Assembly (NCBI RefSeq): GCF_036588685.1
Contig: NC_086374.1
Coordinates: 87,910,059 to 87,974,058, forward strand
Reading direction: 5' to 3'
DNA from: Mytilus trossulus
Lineage: Eukaryota > Mollusca > Bivalvia > Mytilida > Mytilidae
Length of the DNA stretch: 64,000 nt
Both the position numbers and the translations under genes were made by a program. Positions 11,986 through 23,869 of this stretch are shown one piece after another (position 1 is the first letter of the stretch; each line of letters begins with the position of its first letter). The notes under the pieces are model-generated. The model was not told where the DNA came from. It searched no databases and saw nothing but the letters and a program-made list of their open reading frames with translations.

Positions 11986-12395
11986 CTAACTGAAGTATTA
12001 ACTAATTACAGGAAACAACTGAAATACATTACATAACCAGACATTTGCAACACAAAAATTAGACACATCCGAATAAGTTTAAACCTCAACGCCAAGTGTC
12101 GTCATATTTGAAACTGTAAAAAATTGACAAAAAAATGACGTCATTCAAACGTGTTCTTTCGTTATTTTATTTTAGAAGATATATTACGAATTTGTATTTA
12201 AACGTACTGTTAATTTTGATATCTGTTTTGAGTATTTTAGTAAATTACTCACGTCAAGCAACGACAACTGTGTTAGCTGCCATGTCAGCGGTTACAAACA
12301 CAGAACACTTTCCAAGAAGAATTAATGACTTTATAAGTCTGTCGGTTATTCAGATGTGTGATTTTTGCGTTCTTTATAACTTTGCTGTAACTTAC

Positions 12396-15300
12396 ATGCC
12401 ATGGGATGATAAACAACTGTGATCCAATTGGATATTTGTCATAATTAAGTTTATCTCCGGATTTTGTAGTTACTTTGCCAATCTCTTGTGAAAATCCAAT
12501 TACTCTGAAATATTGAAAAAAAATATTTGAATTCCTATATAATAAACTATTTAAGGGCAAGCTGAAGGACGCCTCCGGGTGCTGGAATTTCACGCAACAT
12601 TGAAGACCTGTTGGTGACCTTCTGCTGTTGCTTTTTTCAATGATCGGGTTGTTGTCTCTTTGACACATTCCCCATTTCCATTCTCAATTTTAAGTAAAAA
12701 CAATTTGAAAAGAAATTTTACAGTTTAAAGAATCCTGAACCATAACTTTACAACCACCAATGAAATAAACAATATCTATAATTTCTATAGGACACGACAA
12801 CTCAATAATACAATGAAGGAGGGGAAAAAAACAGAACGATGCTATTTTAAAATACGATACTATTGGATTTTCGAATTCATGGGACCCCAAAAAGTGACCT
12901 TTTTATAACTTCTATGTCTGCAAAATTTCAGTGGAGAAAATATATATAAAGGCAACAGTAGTATACCGCTGTTCAAAACTCATAAATCCATGGACAAAAA
13001 CAAAATCGGGATAACTAACTAAAACTGAGGGAAACGCATTAGATATAAGAGGAGAACAACGACACAACATTAAAATGAAACACACACAGAAACGGACTAG
13101 GCATTAGACAAAATCCGACTAGAATAACAAATATAATATCAAAACCAAATACATTTGTTATAGAAAAGTACCGTGTGACACGTCTTATAGTAATGTGAAT
13201 TCACACTCAAAAATAAGAGAAAACAAACGACACAACGAAAACTCAACGTTAAAATGTAACACACACAGAAACGAACTATAATATAACAATGGCCATATTC
13301 CTGACTTGGTACAGGACATTTTTAAAAGGAAAAATGATGAAAGATTTTTTCGTGTTTTAAAGTGTTAACATTGGGTCAAGCAAACCCTACATTGATCCCT
13401 ACCGAATATTCCAAGACAATAATTTCACAACAACAGAATAGTTGCTACTATTATCAAAAAGTCATTTAAGCTAAATAGAAAATACATTTAAAAGTTTTTT
13501 TGGGACAAAACCATTTGCGTTGTAAATAATATAGATATAAGAAGATGTGGTATGAGTACTAATAAGACAACTCTCCATACAAGTCACAATTTATTGAAGT
13601 AAACCATTATAGGTAATATGACTATGTGGGTACTGGTGCTAGTCAAAGAGGGACGAAAGATACCAAAGGGACAGTCAAACTCATAAATCTAAAACAAACT
13701 GACAACGCCATGGCTAAAAATGAAAAAGACAAACAGAAAAACAATAGTACACATGACACAAGATAGAAAACTAAAGAATAAACAACACGAACCCCACCAA
13801 AAACTAGGGGTGATCTCAGGTGCTCCGGAAGGGTAAGCAGATCCTGCTCCACATGCGGCACCCGTCGTGTTGCTTATGTGATTACAAATCCGGCACCTCA
13901 AAAAAATGCTTACTTTAAATCTGGATTGTCCACAAAGGTCGAAAAATCATTTGGATGTTCATCCATTCCGTCATAACTAAGAGCCAAAAATCCACAATCT
14001 ATCAGGAAGATATTATGGCTTGGTTTATGTCCAATAATTCGTGTGGTCAAACGACATGCTATGTCTTCTATGTCACAACTACCAATAGTGACTTGTTGCA
14101 TATCTAAAACAATGACTATATTGATAACTTGTTTGCAAAGATTCCATTATGTATGTACGCCGGTCACATTTCAATGATAAATGCATTCTTAATAAAAAAC
14201 AATAAAGAACTACATAGTTATAATTAGATTACATTGCATAGAAAAACAATCCAGAAAATTCCTTGTATTCATAATTTCATGCTTGTAGCATAAAAATGTA
14301 ATGTCGAGGATCCTTTTTGGACTTTATAGTGTTGAAAAATCATCCACACTTATATAAGGTGTGCTTCGATAAACGCCAGAACATCCCAATATAAAATTTA
14401 AAAAATCTTTTAATTCTTCAATGAAATAAATATAAAGTTTTTGTACGCGTTTTGAATATATTGAAAATTTCTGTATTGCGTTAGAATACCGGTAAACGAT
14501 GCTTCGTATCTTAATCCTTCAATCAATTGTATGATTGTAGCTATACCATTAATGTATTTAGATAAAGGAAGATGTGGTATGAGTGTCAATGAAACAACTC
14601 TACATTCAAGTCACAATTTATAAAAGTAAACCAGTATAGGTCAAAGTACGGCCTTCAACACGGAGCCTTGGCTCACACCGAACAGAAAGCTATAAAGGGC
14701 CCCAAAACTACTAGTTTAAAACCATTTAAACGGGAAAATCAATGGTATAATCTTTATAAAAACAACAACAAATGGAAGTTTTTAACGAACTTGACTGGCT
14801 ATACAGCCCTTGCACGGTCGGGATATAAAAACGAGAAATGAGAAACACTTATAAACAACATAAAAAGACGACAACCACTGAACATCAGATTCCTGTATTA
14901 TGATAGGTGCAAACAACTGCAACGGGATTAAACTTTTTAATGGTACCAACTCCCTTATCTGAAACAATAGTGTAATATCACAACTTAGAAGGACACACTA
15001 TAAAATATAAAAATCAAAAAACGTAGTTACACAAATTAACATACAATGAACGAATAAATTTGATCTGTAATACAATGCAAATACATATTAATATAAATAA
15101 GGGATGCATAATTAATGTAAAAAGTAAATAAATAGGTTTGGACTGAGGTAAAAATATAAAACCGCTGTGAAATGTTAAACAATTTTAAGAAAACAACATC
15201 ATTTGTCTGCATGTTCATTGAAAAATGTTAATTAAATTAAGAAACTAAAAACTAACAAAAACAAATTACCAATCTTAAACTTTAAACTACGAACCATAGA

Positions 15301-18300
15301 ATATGTAATTTCCCGGATGGAATTCTGTCAAAACATTCATACTCTCATGTGGACGTGAACAACTTGGTGTATTACCAATGGCTAAAGTTCTGCATTCGAT
15401 ATTGTTGTCAGTAAATCTTTAACAAATTTAAAATGCAAAAAAAAATTATATGTGCAAATTATTACAAATGTCGTAATTTTTTAAGCATTCGTTCCCTTGA
15501 TATCATTGAAATAGATAAGAACCAAGGTGATGAACAAATTATTATGTAAAAAAGTTAAAAAAAAATCACAATTTAAAGGGAAACTATTTGATCATTTCAC
15601 AAATGGATTTTCAAAATCATACACGATATTTATCTGACCATTTGTTATTACAATATGCGACGATAGTGTTTATCACATCGTCTTATTATAAAGGGGAGAC
15701 AGATGAGGAATTTTAATGTCATACCTTTTATACAAAGTTTGTAGTAGATCTGTTCCTTCTTTGTTTGCGTTTTCTATATCTTTCGTGCCTTTTGCTTCAT
15801 ACGTTTTACCATTATACAAATACAATCCTTGCAAGTCTATATAAGGAGATTCGGAAGCTTCTTTTGCAAGTTTAATAACGTCATCACTGTCCCATGGTAC
15901 ACCGCCTAACCAAAATACAAATCAATCATTAACAAAACTATTTAGCAAGTTAATAAAAACTCATATCTTTTATAGTGTTTGTTTTAACAGAAACAGCAAA
16001 AGATCTTTTATTTTTGACTAGAGTAAGGCAGAGATAATTGTCAACTAGTTGTTTTGATACTCAATCTGTGGCGTATTTAAAACAAAAATTGCTACTAAAA
16101 GGAATTTGAACTTATTGTGCAAAATTGTATGGTTTTGTGCGGATTATACATGTTACAAAAAGATAGAATTTAAAATAAAACTTTAGAAGATATTCTTTCA
16201 GAAAATTGAAATTTTTCAACATATTCGTTTTCTTGCTACATAAAAAAATGTAAATTTGATGACCATTTCTTTGAAAGAAATGAAATATCTAAATTATATA
16301 CCCCGATTTTACAACAGTTTTTAAAATGTTCGATCAACGAAAAGGTTTTTCTTTGTTTTTTTGTCAAAATGATGTTATCATAAAATAAAGTTGCAAGAAT
16401 TTCTTCATTTGAATGAGAAGTCGCAAACTTAACTTTCATTTCTGCATCAACTTTGCTAATTTCAGTACATTTGATGATCTGGGAACGTATGCATAAAACT
16501 ACTAAAGTAAAGATATCTATTCGTAGTACTAATTTATCGTAGGACATGTCAAAATATCTTAATTTTTTTAAAAGCAGTTTTATGTATCCGGGTCCAGATA
16601 ATTTGAAGATATAACCACTGGGTCGATGCCAATGCCGGTGGATAATTATTTTCCCGAGGGTATCACCAGCCCAGTAGTCGGCACTTTTTGTGCTGACATG
16701 AATTATCATTGATATGGTTATATTTATAAATTATCTGTTTACCAAATTTAGAATTTTTGAAATACTAAAGCTTTCTACCTCAGGCATAGATTTACTTAGC
16801 TGGATTTGGCAAAACGTTTAGGAATTTGGTCCTCAATGCTCTTCAACTTCGTACTTTATTTGGCCTTTTTATACTTTTTTGGATTCGAGCGTCACTGATG
16901 AGTCTTTTGTAGATGAAACGCGGATCTGGCGTATATACGAAACATAGTCCTGGTATCTATGATTAGTTTATTTAAGTCGAAAGGTATTTTTAGACCACAT
17001 GTACCCCAAATATGAGTTTATTTTAGTCGAAAGGTATTTTTAGACCACATGTACCCCAAATATGAGTTTTTTTTAGTCGAAAGGTATTTTTAGACCACAT
17101 GTACCCCAAGTATGAGTTTACGGACTTTTCTATTTCGAACTGTTCTGTGTTTTTCCCTTCTGTGTTAAAAGTAAACGAAAGACATACTTCTTCCACAGCC
17201 GTCGTCGATCTCAAGATATACAGACCACTTCTTGCCGTTCTCTAAGGGACTACTCAACAAAGCTATCAATCCATGGAAATTTTCTATCATCACATGAAAA
17301 GCTTTTAATCTGTAAGCTAACTCTTTACACCTGAAAAGATGTATAAAAACTTTTAGGAATTTTGGTCCTCAATGCTCTTCAACTTCGTACTTTATTTGGC
17401 CTTTTTAACTTTTTTGGATTCGAACGTCACTGATGAGTCTTTTGTAGACGAAATGAGCGTCTGGCGTATAGTTAATTAAGTCCTGGTATCTATGATGAGT
17501 TTATTTATAACAACATTTAATTAGTTTGAAGGAATATATTATCAATAATCGATCTTTTCATGATGAATTTGAAATATAATGTTTCGATACTTTTGTAGTG
17601 TATCGTTATGAAACAAAGAGGAAACATAATTAGCTTTTGGTATTTTAATGATGATTTAAATATATGTAAAGTAAATATATGTAAATTATAAATATTTTAG
17701 AAATACTTCATCTGCAGAGTCATTAAAAAATTAGAAGGTAATAAATCATTTAACCTCTAGATATTCTTTTTAATTTTATGGTTTAATGTTATCTCATTAG
17801 TGTATATCCTACATTTCGTTTCTTTGATTCATACTCATACTATAACGAACCTTTCGATACGGATAGCTATCAGTGGATGAGCATAGAGAATATCATCAAA
17901 TCCATTTTTAGCATAGAATTCCGCTTCTTCTAAAGTTGACACTTCTATCGTTCTATTTGTGCCATTAGTCATTAAGGTACCGAGCTCTCTGTAAAAAGCA
18001 TAATGAGACATCTATGTCATTCCTGTTTAACTATATATATATATAAAATGACTGAATAAATAGTCAACGATCAATCTTACAGGGCGATGGATCATGTAAT
18101 ATGATTCTGTACACCACAAAATATAATATATAACAAGTCAAAAAGGGTACAACATCACTATTAAATAACTATAAATATACAAATATTAGATATTTCGGAT
18201 AACAGATATCCTTCTTCGGTAATTGCACAATGACAAATGAATCATGTCAATTCAAATTAAGACTCTATCAAAATCTTGATTTATACAATTTAAGCGAACG

Positions 18301-21259
18301 CTGGAACAATTTTAAAATTTCCAAACACACCGCAAAGACTACAGAAATATGCCAAAAATAAAAATAGTTATTTACGATGTGAAATGGCACAACTCTAGAT
18401 TTCCAAAGGTTGTGACAGTTGAGATGTTATAACTGCATTGAGGGCAGTCCTCAAACATAAATATCAAAAATGTCCTAACCGATGCAGGATGGTATAAATT
18501 AGACAACGGTAGGGCAATTACAACAAAAACTACATATCTAAGCCTCCCAAACGAATAGCTGTCTAATAATGATTGAAAAAATAAGTTTTATATAATGAGG
18601 TAAAATAGTTAAACGTGGCAACGTACTTATACATCATCCCGAATCAATGGAAACCTGTAATTTAAACTGTTATTTTCAAAAATAATTTCGAACTGTAGAG
18701 CCAGTACTAAATCCGGCGTTGATTGAAACAGGTGGTCACAGGAAAATGAGGGACTCGTTTTATGTTTTTTCATTGATGCCCTCTCGGGAAACTGTCCGTA
18801 ACTTTCTTATCCAAAATCTTTCCCGAGCGACTCTGTCGACCTTCGACCAACCCTCGTTGTGGTCTATGATCGTGATGGTAAGGTTTTTGAGATCAGCTTG
18901 TGTGTGTCCAGGTGATCTCAAATGACGACTTACGGGTAGGTCGGGCTTGCAAGTGTAGTCACTTCGATGACCATTCATGCGTTTGTTAAATGGCTGCTCT
19001 GTCTCGCCAACATACTGCATGCCACATCGACACTGAAGGAGGTATACAACATTCTGGGTTTTGCAAGTTACATTGCAATATATAGTGTACACAGACCCAG
19101 TCGAGTGGCAAGTGAATGTTTGAGTATTCAGTATTTGTTGAAAACTCAGGCAACGTCTATTACCACATGACTTGCACCATCCTGCAATTGAACAAACTTT
19201 TATTTGAGGAGACGTCAGCTCTAACAAATAAGTCTTTCAGACTTGCTGGTCCCCGAAAAGCTAAGACAGGAGGGTTGGGAAAGATCTTGGATAATTTAGG
19301 GTGTTTGGCAATAGTTTGCCAATTGGCACGGATCAAACGTGAAAGGTTATTAAAGGCTGGGTTGTATGTAAGAACAAACGGGACTATTTTGCTGTGCCTC
19401 TTCCGTTTGTACTGTAAGAGGTCATTGCGGCTGTTATTGTTAGCGCGCGCAAACCCCTTATCTATGCCCAATTTCTTATAACCTCGTTTTGTCAAAAATC
19501 CGCGAAGTTCATGTAACCGTTTCGTGACAGCCTCCTGAGAGGAGCAAATCCGCTTGACTCTGAGAGCTTGACTGTACGGGATACTTTTTGTACAGTGTTT
19601 GGGGTGACAGCTTTGGGGAGAAAGGTATTGATGTTTATCTGTGGGTTTACAGTAGAGGTCTGTTGATATGACACCGTCCTTTATAGATGTGGTTGTGTCT
19701 AAAAAAGATATCTTAGAGTCGGAAATTTCATACGTAAATTTAATTGAATGGTGGGCGTTGTTTGCATGTCTAATGAAATCATCCAGTTTTTGTTGAGATT
19801 CAATCCATTTCATGTCAACATCATCAATGAAACGGAACTACGTTCAAACCTATGATTGCGTTGGACAAAAACTGCAAGTTTTATACGTGTGCATGTCACA
19901 CAAATTTCGTTGAAGAAGGGTCTAAAAACAGCACAAACAACATTTTCCAAAAGACCAAAAAGGTGAAAAAGTATATATAAGACCATTATAAACATTGCTG
20001 CCATCTTTTGAGTTGGACAGTTTTTAAATTAAATTATTACTGCTTCAATTTTTTTGGGGGAAATCACTGACATAACACACCAAAAGAGGAGATACTTTTC
20101 TATCTATTTTTATTTTAAAAAAAAATTAATTGCAGGAACATTCTGGAAAAAATTAACATGGAGCACTAAGGTTGCCAAAATGTTTATCAAGAGCAATACG
20201 ATCAACACAAGTTATCCTACACGTGAGTACTAGTTTGTTGGCAGTTGTGCTTTATAAGATATCGTTTCGTTTCATGACAATAGAACAACTCATGGAAAGG
20301 ACAAAGTGTATCCAATTTGAACTAAAATTGTCCGTTTATAAATTTATAAATTATTAAGAAACTAAGGTTTCAACTCCCTCAGGCAAAGTTGGCTTTAGAT
20401 GAATTTTGCTATTTATTTTAGGTATTTTTTTTACATACAGCTCTTCAAAGGTTTCGGTACTTATACATCTTCGGATTTCAAATGTTTGGCTTTGAGCGTT
20501 CCTGATGAAGGTAAATCCAGAAAAGAGCTTCGGACGCAAGAAATTAATCACGTGTTGTTTTCAATATTTTGAAAGGATTGATGACTATAACTATTTTACA
20601 AATCTAGGGGTGTTGCTTTTAATTTAAACAACGAGCACAGAGTAGTGTGGAGGGGTGATACGGGTTACGGATGTGATGGCTAAAAGTCCGCATAATATTA
20701 AACTAATACAAAAAAATGCACAGGAGTAGTGATACAGGCACAGGTGAAGACCGACAAATTAGCATAACGCATTTCAATAAATACATAGGTTCTTTGTAAA
20801 GGTTTTTGATCCATCTTGTAGCCAAACAATTTTTCTATTTTTTCATTAACAAAGGTATTTTGGACAAGCAATCCGCCCGCAATGAAACACAAAATTACTG
20901 ATTTCTCATTAAAAATGGTTTTGATGTTTCTCGATATAAACAAAAGAAAATGTGTTTTTTTCAAATACCGCAACTTTTTTTTCTTTATGAAAACTACAAA
21001 AGAAGATAATTGATATTTTAATTTACGAACGAGGAATGAAGATCATTTTTATATGTTGCTACACCAGTTATAATACAAACACTGTTTTGTGCGTCTTCAT
21101 GTGTGGACGTAGCTGAACTCCAAGTCTCTCACAAGTATCTACCATCTTCTTGGCATTCTTCTTAACTTTGTCAAAATCTACTAGAAAACTTGGTGTTGGT
21201 AAATCGGAAACTGTTGCTGGCATTTTCTTGCGATCCATTTTTTCTGAAGAAACAGCCAT
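12396..21259 (-). CDS. D-threonine aldolase/D-serine dehydratase-like protein, copy B (last exon not found)
   Basis: Seven exons on the minus strand: 21259-21081, 17988-17851, 17330-17188, 15905-15725, 15416-15295, 14103-13914, 12504-12396. All have GT/AG borders and phases that join cleanly into 353 residues. Exon 1 carries [16 protein letters not shown] and RPHMKTHK, where the lysine is the expected Schiff-base site for PLP. Later exons carry [66 protein letters not shown] and IIPWH. Known members act on D-serine or D-threonine and bind zinc through His-x-Cys; the His is the last residue of exon 7, so the Cys must lie in a short last exon (about 20-30 residues) that I could not locate. A second in-frame Met, at 21238, matches the start of copy A. 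The substrate cannot be told from sequence. Confidence 0.88.
12553..12692 (+). repeat. Dispersed repeat A
   Basis: Second copy of the element at 5167-5305, here in the aldolase-like intron between exons 6 and 7, close to the exon 7 acceptor. Confidence 0.8.
12940..13330. repeat. Dispersed repeats in intron
   Basis: The block AAAGGCAACAGTAGTATACC and what follows recurs at about 22870 and 38441. A second block with ACACACACAGAAACG is present twice (about 13081 and 13261). The right end matches the TTCCTGACTTGGTACA repeat at 10545. Noncoding. Confidence 0.65.
13530..13900 (-). mobile_element. Repeat B copy followed by retroelement tail
   Basis: 13530-13625 belongs to the dispersed GAAGATGTG family. 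13630-13900 is the reverse complement of the retroelement tail at 5725-6015. The overlapping minus-strand open frames here are products of that tail, not genes. It ends about 15 bases from the donor of aldolase-like exon 6. Confidence 0.65.
14562..14990 (+). repeat. Dispersed repeat B, long copy
   Basis: Continues past the GAAGATGTG head into CGGCCTTCAACACGGAGCC, ACACCGAACAGAAAGC and a tail with ACGAGAAACG, also seen near 37910-38000, 39330-39450 and 57895-58030. It lies in the intron between aldolase-like exons 5 and 6. Confidence 0.65.
16610..16960 (+). mobile_element. Retrozyme-like repeat, family A, degenerate
   Basis: Carries the conserved body blocks (CACTGGGTCGATGC, TATCACCAGCCCAGTAGTC, CTCAATGCTCTTCAACTT) and a hammerhead at its 3' end, in the aldolase-like intron between exons 3 and 4. 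The 157-codon minus-strand frame at 16236-16709 partly overlaps it and has no family resemblance. Confidence 0.75.
16889..16932 (+). ncRNA. Hammerhead motif, probably impaired
   Basis: Core CUGAUGA and GAAA are intact and stem I pairs, but stem II ends in a G-U closing pair and stem III (ACGCGGAU) has a mismatch. Confidence 0.7.
16966..17115 (+). repeat. 50-bp tandem repeat, three copies
   Basis: The unit with GTCGAAAGGTATTTTTAGAC starts at about 16976, 17026 and 17076. It lies between two retrozyme fragments and ends about 70 bases from the donor of aldolase-like exon 3. Confidence 0.9.
17341..17510 (+). mobile_element. Retrozyme-like repeat fragment, family A
   Basis: Starts just outside the acceptor of aldolase-like exon 3 (exon edge 17330) and holds the end of the unit with a hammerhead at 17424-17467. 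Confidence 0.7.
17424..17467 (+). ncRNA. Type I hammerhead ribozyme, core intact
   Basis: Stem I ACGUCA/UGGCGU, CUGAUGA, stem II GUCU/AGAC, GAA, stem III AUGAGCGU with one G-U pair, cleavage after C at 17461. Confidence 0.78.
18110..19850 (-). pseudogene. Penelope-like retroelement, 5' truncated, RT end plus GIY-YIG endonuclease
   Basis: Read on the minus strand. The element starts abruptly at the reverse-transcriptase catalytic motif (RFIDD, about 19840), with a stop immediately upstream. It continues through the RT thumb ([31 protein letters not shown]) to about 19200, then shifts frame into a C-terminal domain to 18760. That domain carries a Cys-rich segment and the GIY-YIG type motif VVYLLQC with CGMQYVGET, then [11 protein letters not shown]. 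This RT plus GIY-YIG order is diagnostic of Penelope-like elements. About 18110-18565 is the 3' noncoding end, since the same sequence recurs alone at 39820-40285. Truncation and frameshift make it non-functional. It lies in the first coding intron of aldolase-like copy B. Confidence 0.88.
20344..20560 (+). mobile_element. Retrozyme-like repeat, third family
   Basis: A partial unit with the usual order (an AACTCCCTCAGGCAAAG block, CTCTTCAAAGGTTTC, ATTTCAAATGTTTGGCTTTG) followed by a hammerhead-like motif. It is related to families A and B in layout but not in stem sequences. Confidence 0.55.
20496..20537 (+). ncRNA. Hammerhead-like ribozyme with unusual stem II
   Basis: Stem I GCGUUC/GGACGC (six pairs, one G-U), core CUGAUGA, then AGGUAAAUCCA, GAA, stem III AAGAGCUU, cleavage expected after C at 20531. 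The first pair of stem II is A-A in place of the near-universal G-C, with only two strong pairs beyond it. Either a decayed copy or a variant class. Confidence 0.55.
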
Positions 21260-21639
21260 TTTTTATCCTGAAATTGAAATTAGGTGATTAATTTTTATAA
21301 ATGAACAACTTTCATTTATTTGAAAATGTAAGTGCAGAAAGGTCACTTGTGTCACTGTAACGTGTCAAAAATTACTGTATCCAAAACAATATTTTAAATC
21401 CAATCTTTCTATAAAAAGCATGAGCACAGCAAATACGCATGCAGAGAGAATAAATATTTCAAGTTATAATAAAATACATTTCAGTTATACCAAAAGATTA
21501 AAGACATTTGTTTTGACGTCTGTCTATTTTTAGGACCGTGTGTATATTTACCTCTAACGTGTATTTTGAATATTTTTTTTTGGTTGTTGTTTAATGGACG
21601 AACAACCCCCTTTTTCTTATGTATCCAGTTGAGCATGAT

Positions 21640-22020
21640 TCTTATGAGGAAATTACATTGTCTCCGCCAGGACTTGAACCCGGCTCCTCTGTGTTACCAG
21701 GTAGCACTTTAACATGTTTAACCGACTGACCTAAAGAAGTATTTCCTTATCTTAATCGCTTACAGCTGACTAAGTACTACACAACTAGGGAAACATTCCC
21801 GTCACACTTTTTCCAATTGAAGAGTCATATCACCATGACTCTTACACACATATCCTAGCTATAAACCCTCTTTAACCACCGTCAGCTTTTAGTTGGGCGC
21901 CAAATTTAACCAGAAAGCATGATTATCATGAGAATGTCGCATTGTCTCCACATGGAATTGAACCCAGGACCTCTGTGAAACAAGGCACCGCTTTTACCGA
22001 CTGACCTAAAGAAGCATGCA
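21640..22020 (-). repeat. Two tRNA-derived SINE-like repeats
   Basis: On the minus strand both copies (about 21640-21735 and 21925-22015) read like a worn tRNA: an A-box-like TTTAGGTCAGTCGGT and a B-box-like GGGTTCAA about 50 bases later. A more decayed third copy is near 25175-25280. The acceptor stems do not close, so these are not working tRNA genes. Confidence 0.6.
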
Positions 22021-22744
22021 TAACCTCAACCGCTTATGGCGGTCTACGTAATATTTGTATCTACTTCTTATGAAGGGAAGCAATCCCGTAACTCTTATAC
22101 AAATCATTTTACCACTAAAAGTAAGGTCTGAGCATTAAAACGTAAACTAACAAAAAATACTGAACTCCAACGAAAATTCAAAACGGAAAGTCATTAATCA
22201 AATAGCAAAATCAAAAGTTTAGATATATCAAAGGAATGGAACACAACGGTCATACTCCTGGATTGGAAAAGGTATTTTCTATATAGAAAATATTGCAATA
22301 AACCTGGTTTTATAGCTAGCTGAACATCTCACTTCTGTAAAAGTTGCATACCAAATCCATTATATAGACATCAAAGTGTGAACAAAAGACCGTAACTATA
22401 GTGGCCGAGACGCCCAGAATCTAGAGTTTAGTGGACAAAAAACAACTTATGTTATCAGAAAACGGATCATTTAAATGTATATCTACTGATACTACACGCT
22501 TCATCTTATTCATAATAACCTTTCTTTTGAAATTGTGATCTGAACATGAATAAGACTAAGCAGGATAATAATTAATATAAAACAGCATGTTAATATATTG
22601 ATTAAACCTTTTCTGTATTCAACACAATATAACAGGGCCAGTATACATAAAACTACTTAAGTGAAGATTTTCCCTTTTACACACTTAAGTTTAAAAAAAG
22701 TCCACCCTTTTTCCCGAAGTGATATTCATAAAAGGTCTTATTAA

Positions 22745-23660
22745 CACAACGTTGATTTAACAATTAATTTAAATGTATGCACACCTATAAACTGGCTTAC
22801 CTGTCATTATATCTATGGATTATTAGTGTCAGATTTACCACACAGCTGCTACAGAAGTATTTGTTCACATTATATAAAGGCAACATGCAGTAGTACACCG
22901 GTGTTCAAAAGTCATAAATCGATTAAGAGAAAACAAATTCTAGTTACAAACTAAAAGCGAGGTAAGCGCATCAACTATACATAGTATACATGTATATGAG
23001 TGTATTTAAGGCAAATGGATTAACTAACTTAACGGTTGCAAATTATTTATAGTCAAGTCATGAAAAATGTTTATAAGTCTTTTTGTTTGGTTGTTGTTTG
23101 GTTTTTGTGTTTGTTGTTAGCTATAGACTGAATAAAATGTACAAATTGTTTTGAAGAGCAAACTTTTACATTCAAGAATGCAATATTTTTTTTTGTCCTG
23201 ATCGCATTACAAAACATGACACAATCATTCACACATACCAACCTCCTCACTCACTCTGATAATTTAAACTTGAATTCGAAACGGTAGAGTAGATCATAAA
23301 TCAAAGTCATAATATAACTATACACGCATAGAGAGTGTTCAATTTTGACAATCTATTTTTAGCACCCACATATACATGTATGTACTTGCTATTGACCTCA
23401 AGTTGTGTCGAGGAACATACACATATTATTGTAGACACTATGAAGATCAATATTATTTTATCACCGTTGTATGCAATTATCAAAAAAAAAAACCAAGATT
23501 TATCAACAAATACAGTAGTATCACATTATAAGATTTGATAAATTATTTGTACAACATACCTAGTTTATCAAGAACCACAGGTTAGAGAATAGTGATAAGA
23601 AATTACCAAGTCAACACTTAATTTATATCTGAACATATACAGCTCACACCCATATATACA
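22745..23660. repeat. Segmental duplication, right copy (5' flank of aldolase-like copy B)
   Basis: Partner of 4300-5070. It includes an insertion of the GGCAACA dispersed repeat at about 22870-22990 that the left copy lacks. Confidence 0.6.
23560..23625 (-). promoter_or_regulatory. Probable 5' noncoding exon/promoter region, aldolase-like copy B
   Basis: The conserved block matching 4873-4935 ends in CTAG followed by donor GTATGT (exon edge 23560). A TATAAAT word lies roughly 30 bases upstream of the conserved TTTCTTATCAC. It would splice to the acceptor near 21267. Confidence 0.4.
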
Positions 23661-23869
23661 TTATTTAGTGGTTCATATATGGAAGGCCGAAGACGCTATT
23701 GTCCTTCCTCAGGCACATCAAATAATTATTTGAGATTCATTAGCTAGTCGTACAAGGGGAATAAATCACACAGAAAATGGTTGCATTACATTCACAATCT
23801 TCACACTAACTGGATATTCATTTATTATAAAAAGTTATATGAAACTTCAAGCTAAAAAAAATAATTATG

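Larger units (their letters stand above)
21267..23660. other. Upstream region of aldolase-like copy B
   Basis: No protein gene seen. A likely acceptor (TTTCAG) ends just upstream of the first coding exon. The region holds two tRNA-like repeats, a dispersed repeat at 22870-22990, and the right copy of the 5' segmental duplication (22745-23660), all noted separately. Confidence 0.5.

Noticed and set aside
13643..13901. Small hydrophobic proteins with [15 protein letters not shown]
   Set aside because: The same DNA occurs at five places in different states of decay; it is a retroelement tail.
16236..16709. 157-codon minus-strand open frame
   Set aside because: It overlaps the 5' part of a retrozyme on the other strand, has no recognised motif, and lies in an aldolase-like intron with no splice support.
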